Shown here: in pieces, positions 20,447 through 21,450 of the stretch | Layout: every line of letters starts with the position of its first letter | How positions within the stretch are numbered: position 1 is the stretch's first letter | Origin: a virus | Strand: one strand, 5' to 3' | DNA length: 21,450 nt | Virus record (IMG/VR): IMGVR_UViG_3300010354_000814 | Span: 1-21,450 of that record | Program-made: the position numbers and the translations under genes | The notes under the pieces: generated by a model | What the model was told of the DNA's origin: nothing | Databases searched by the model: none | Seen by the model: only the letters and a program-made list of their open reading frames with translations

Positions 20447-21450
20447 ATGGCTGCTATTATAACTGATCAGATTAGAATATTAAACGCAAAGAATTTCGTT
20501 TCTGGGATTGCAAGTTCCAATAATTCTTATTATTCATTTATTGGACTTACTAATCCAAATGATATACAGTCTGATTGGGATAATAGTCCCCCAGCACCTA
20601 AAGATAGTTTCAACGAAGAAAATGATTATTGGGATACAATGATTGCATTGAAAAAAATCAATGCAAGTGACGTAAGACAAGTTATTCCCAAAAGAGTATG
20701 GTCATCTGGATCAACTTATGATATGTATCGTCACGATTACAGTAGATCAAATACAGCGTCAGTTTCTGGGGCAACTAATTTATATTCATCATTCTTTTAT
20801 GTCTTAAACAGTGACTATAGAGTGTACATTTGTCTCCAAAATGGAAAAAGTCCAGACAATCCAAATGGAAAACCATCTTTAGATGAACCAACTTTTACTG
20901 ATTTGGAGCCAAGAGCTGCTGGAACAAGTGGAGATGGTTATGTTTGGAAGTATCTCTATACTATTAAACCAGCGGACATTATAAAATTTGAATCTACTGA
21001 TTTTATGCCCGTTCCAGGTGACTGGGATACAAGTATTGACAACTCAGCAGTAAGAGATAACGCTGTAGATGGATCAATTAAAATTGTAACAGTTACAAAC
21101 AAAGGAGTTGGAGTAGGAACGGCAAATAGAACATATACTAGAGTTCCCATTAGAGGTGATGGGACTGGAGCAGAATGTACAATTAGTATTAATAATGATC
21201 AGCAAGTAGAATCAATTACAGTTTCTAACCAAGGTTCTGGTTATACTTATGGTAATGTAGATTTAGTTGCTGGTGGAGTTCCTACAGGATCCACAAGACC
21301 AACTTTCGATGTAATTATATCACCTAAAGGTGGCCATGGAGCAGATATTTATAGGGAATTAGGTGCGTACAACGTATTAGTATATTCCAGAATTGAAAAT
21401 GATAATGAAAATCCAGACTTTATTACTGGAAACCAAATGGCGAGAGTTGG
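20447..21450 (+). CDS. 8: gp8-like baseplate wedge protein, 3' end outside window
   Basis: Open from ATG 20447 to the right edge: 334 complete codons without a stop, already the full length of T4 gp8 (334 aa), so this version is longer. The N-terminus MAAIITDQIRILNAKNFVSG with YYSFIGLTNPND, then KKINASDVRQVIPKRVWSSG and YDMYRHDYS, and later G-D-G-Y-V-W-K-Y-L-Y-T-I are typical of cyanophage gp8. In T4, gp8 joins the wedge after gp10-gp7 and before gp6. At residues 220 and 263 it contains the beta repeat units (NKGVGVG, NQGSGYTYG) also found many times in the giant protein, which explains the extra length. Translation starts 24 bases after the giant gene. Confidence 0.9.
   Translation, partial: MAAIITDQIRILNAKNFVSGIASSNNSYYSFIGLTNPNDIQSDWDNSPPAPKDSFNEENDYWDTMIALKKINASDVRQVIPKRVWSSGSTYDMYRHDYSRSNTASVSGATNLYSSFFYVLNSDYRVYICLQNGKSPDNPNGKPSLDEPTFTDLEPRAAGTSGDGYVWKYLYTIKPADIIKFESTDFMPVPGDWDTSIDNSAVRDNAVDGSIKIVTVTNKGVGVGTANRTYTRVPIRGDGTGAECTISINNDQQVESITVSNQGSGYTYGNVDLVAGGVPTGSTRPTFDVIISPKGGHGADIYRELGAYNVLVYSRIENDNENPDFITGNQMARV

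Noticed and set aside
20956-21150. Minus-strand 64-aa frame within gene 8
   Set aside because: Gene 8 is a recognisable baseplate gene; the opposite frame is a shadow.
1-21450. CRISPR array, tRNA genes, insertion sequences or integrase
   Set aside because: I looked for evenly spaced DNA repeats, cloverleaf-like ends and transposase or recombinase motifs and saw none. A tRNA-finding program would be needed to exclude tRNAs fully.

Overview
The window is a piece of a T4-like contractile-tailed phage genome, almost certainly a marine cyanophage of Synechococcus or Prochlorococcus (cyanomyovirus). The evidence is the plus-strand order gene 25 - gene 6 - giant ORF - gene 8 (baseplate wedge), a dense run of very small uncharacterised genes of the kind these phages carry, T4-type late promoter motifs (TAAATA core) just upstream of several genes, and low-GC structural genes that favour AGA and A/T-ending codons. 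No photosynthesis gene, integrase, transposon, tRNA or CRISPR was seen, so the host assignment is inferred from gene content and layout. All real genes found are on the plus strand.

Layout. (1) 1-1076: five small genes (the first cut by the window edge), closed by a clear intrinsic terminator. (2) 1077-1396: about 320 bases without a gene, with an AT-rich part, two TTTTCCACA DnaA-box-like sites, an inverted repeat with a late-promoter motif in its loop, and a near-consensus sigma-70 promoter. (3) 1397-2824: six small, relatively GC-rich genes (57, 70, 81, 93, 44 and 46 aa). They include a tandem duplicated pair and repeated C/A-rich leaders. The 70-aa gene starts directly after a perfect 17-bp hairpin that holds a late promoter in its loop. 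(4) 2825-3027: a second sigma-70 promoter, a GC-rich palindrome and a late promoter. (5) 3028-5706: a mixed module with a basic 45-aa protein, a 42-aa membrane protein, three related small proteins around a GT-A-type glycosyltransferase, a small basic protein, a 199-aa unknown and an 83-aa acidic protein. (6) 5737-21450: the baseplate wedge module, with gp25 (133 aa), gp6 (641 aa), a 4117-aa repeat-rich structural protein in the gene 7 position, and gp8, which runs off the right edge.

How the parts may work together. Genes 25, 6, the giant gene and 8 are packed almost end to end and should encode the wedge that assembles around the central hub. The giant protein carries a recognisable N-terminal domain, a YHYH-like domain and several families of beta-rich repeats. 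One repeat family also occurs in gp8, which suggests exchange or co-evolution between neighbouring wedge proteins. Upstream, sigma-70 promoters at 1339, 2846 and 3519 would allow early transcription by host polymerase, and TAAATA motifs would allow late transcription. The hairpin at 1584-1635 is arranged so that only a transcript starting at the late promoter would leave the start codon region free. This is the logic known from T4 genes e and soc, and it is the most interesting regulatory signal here.
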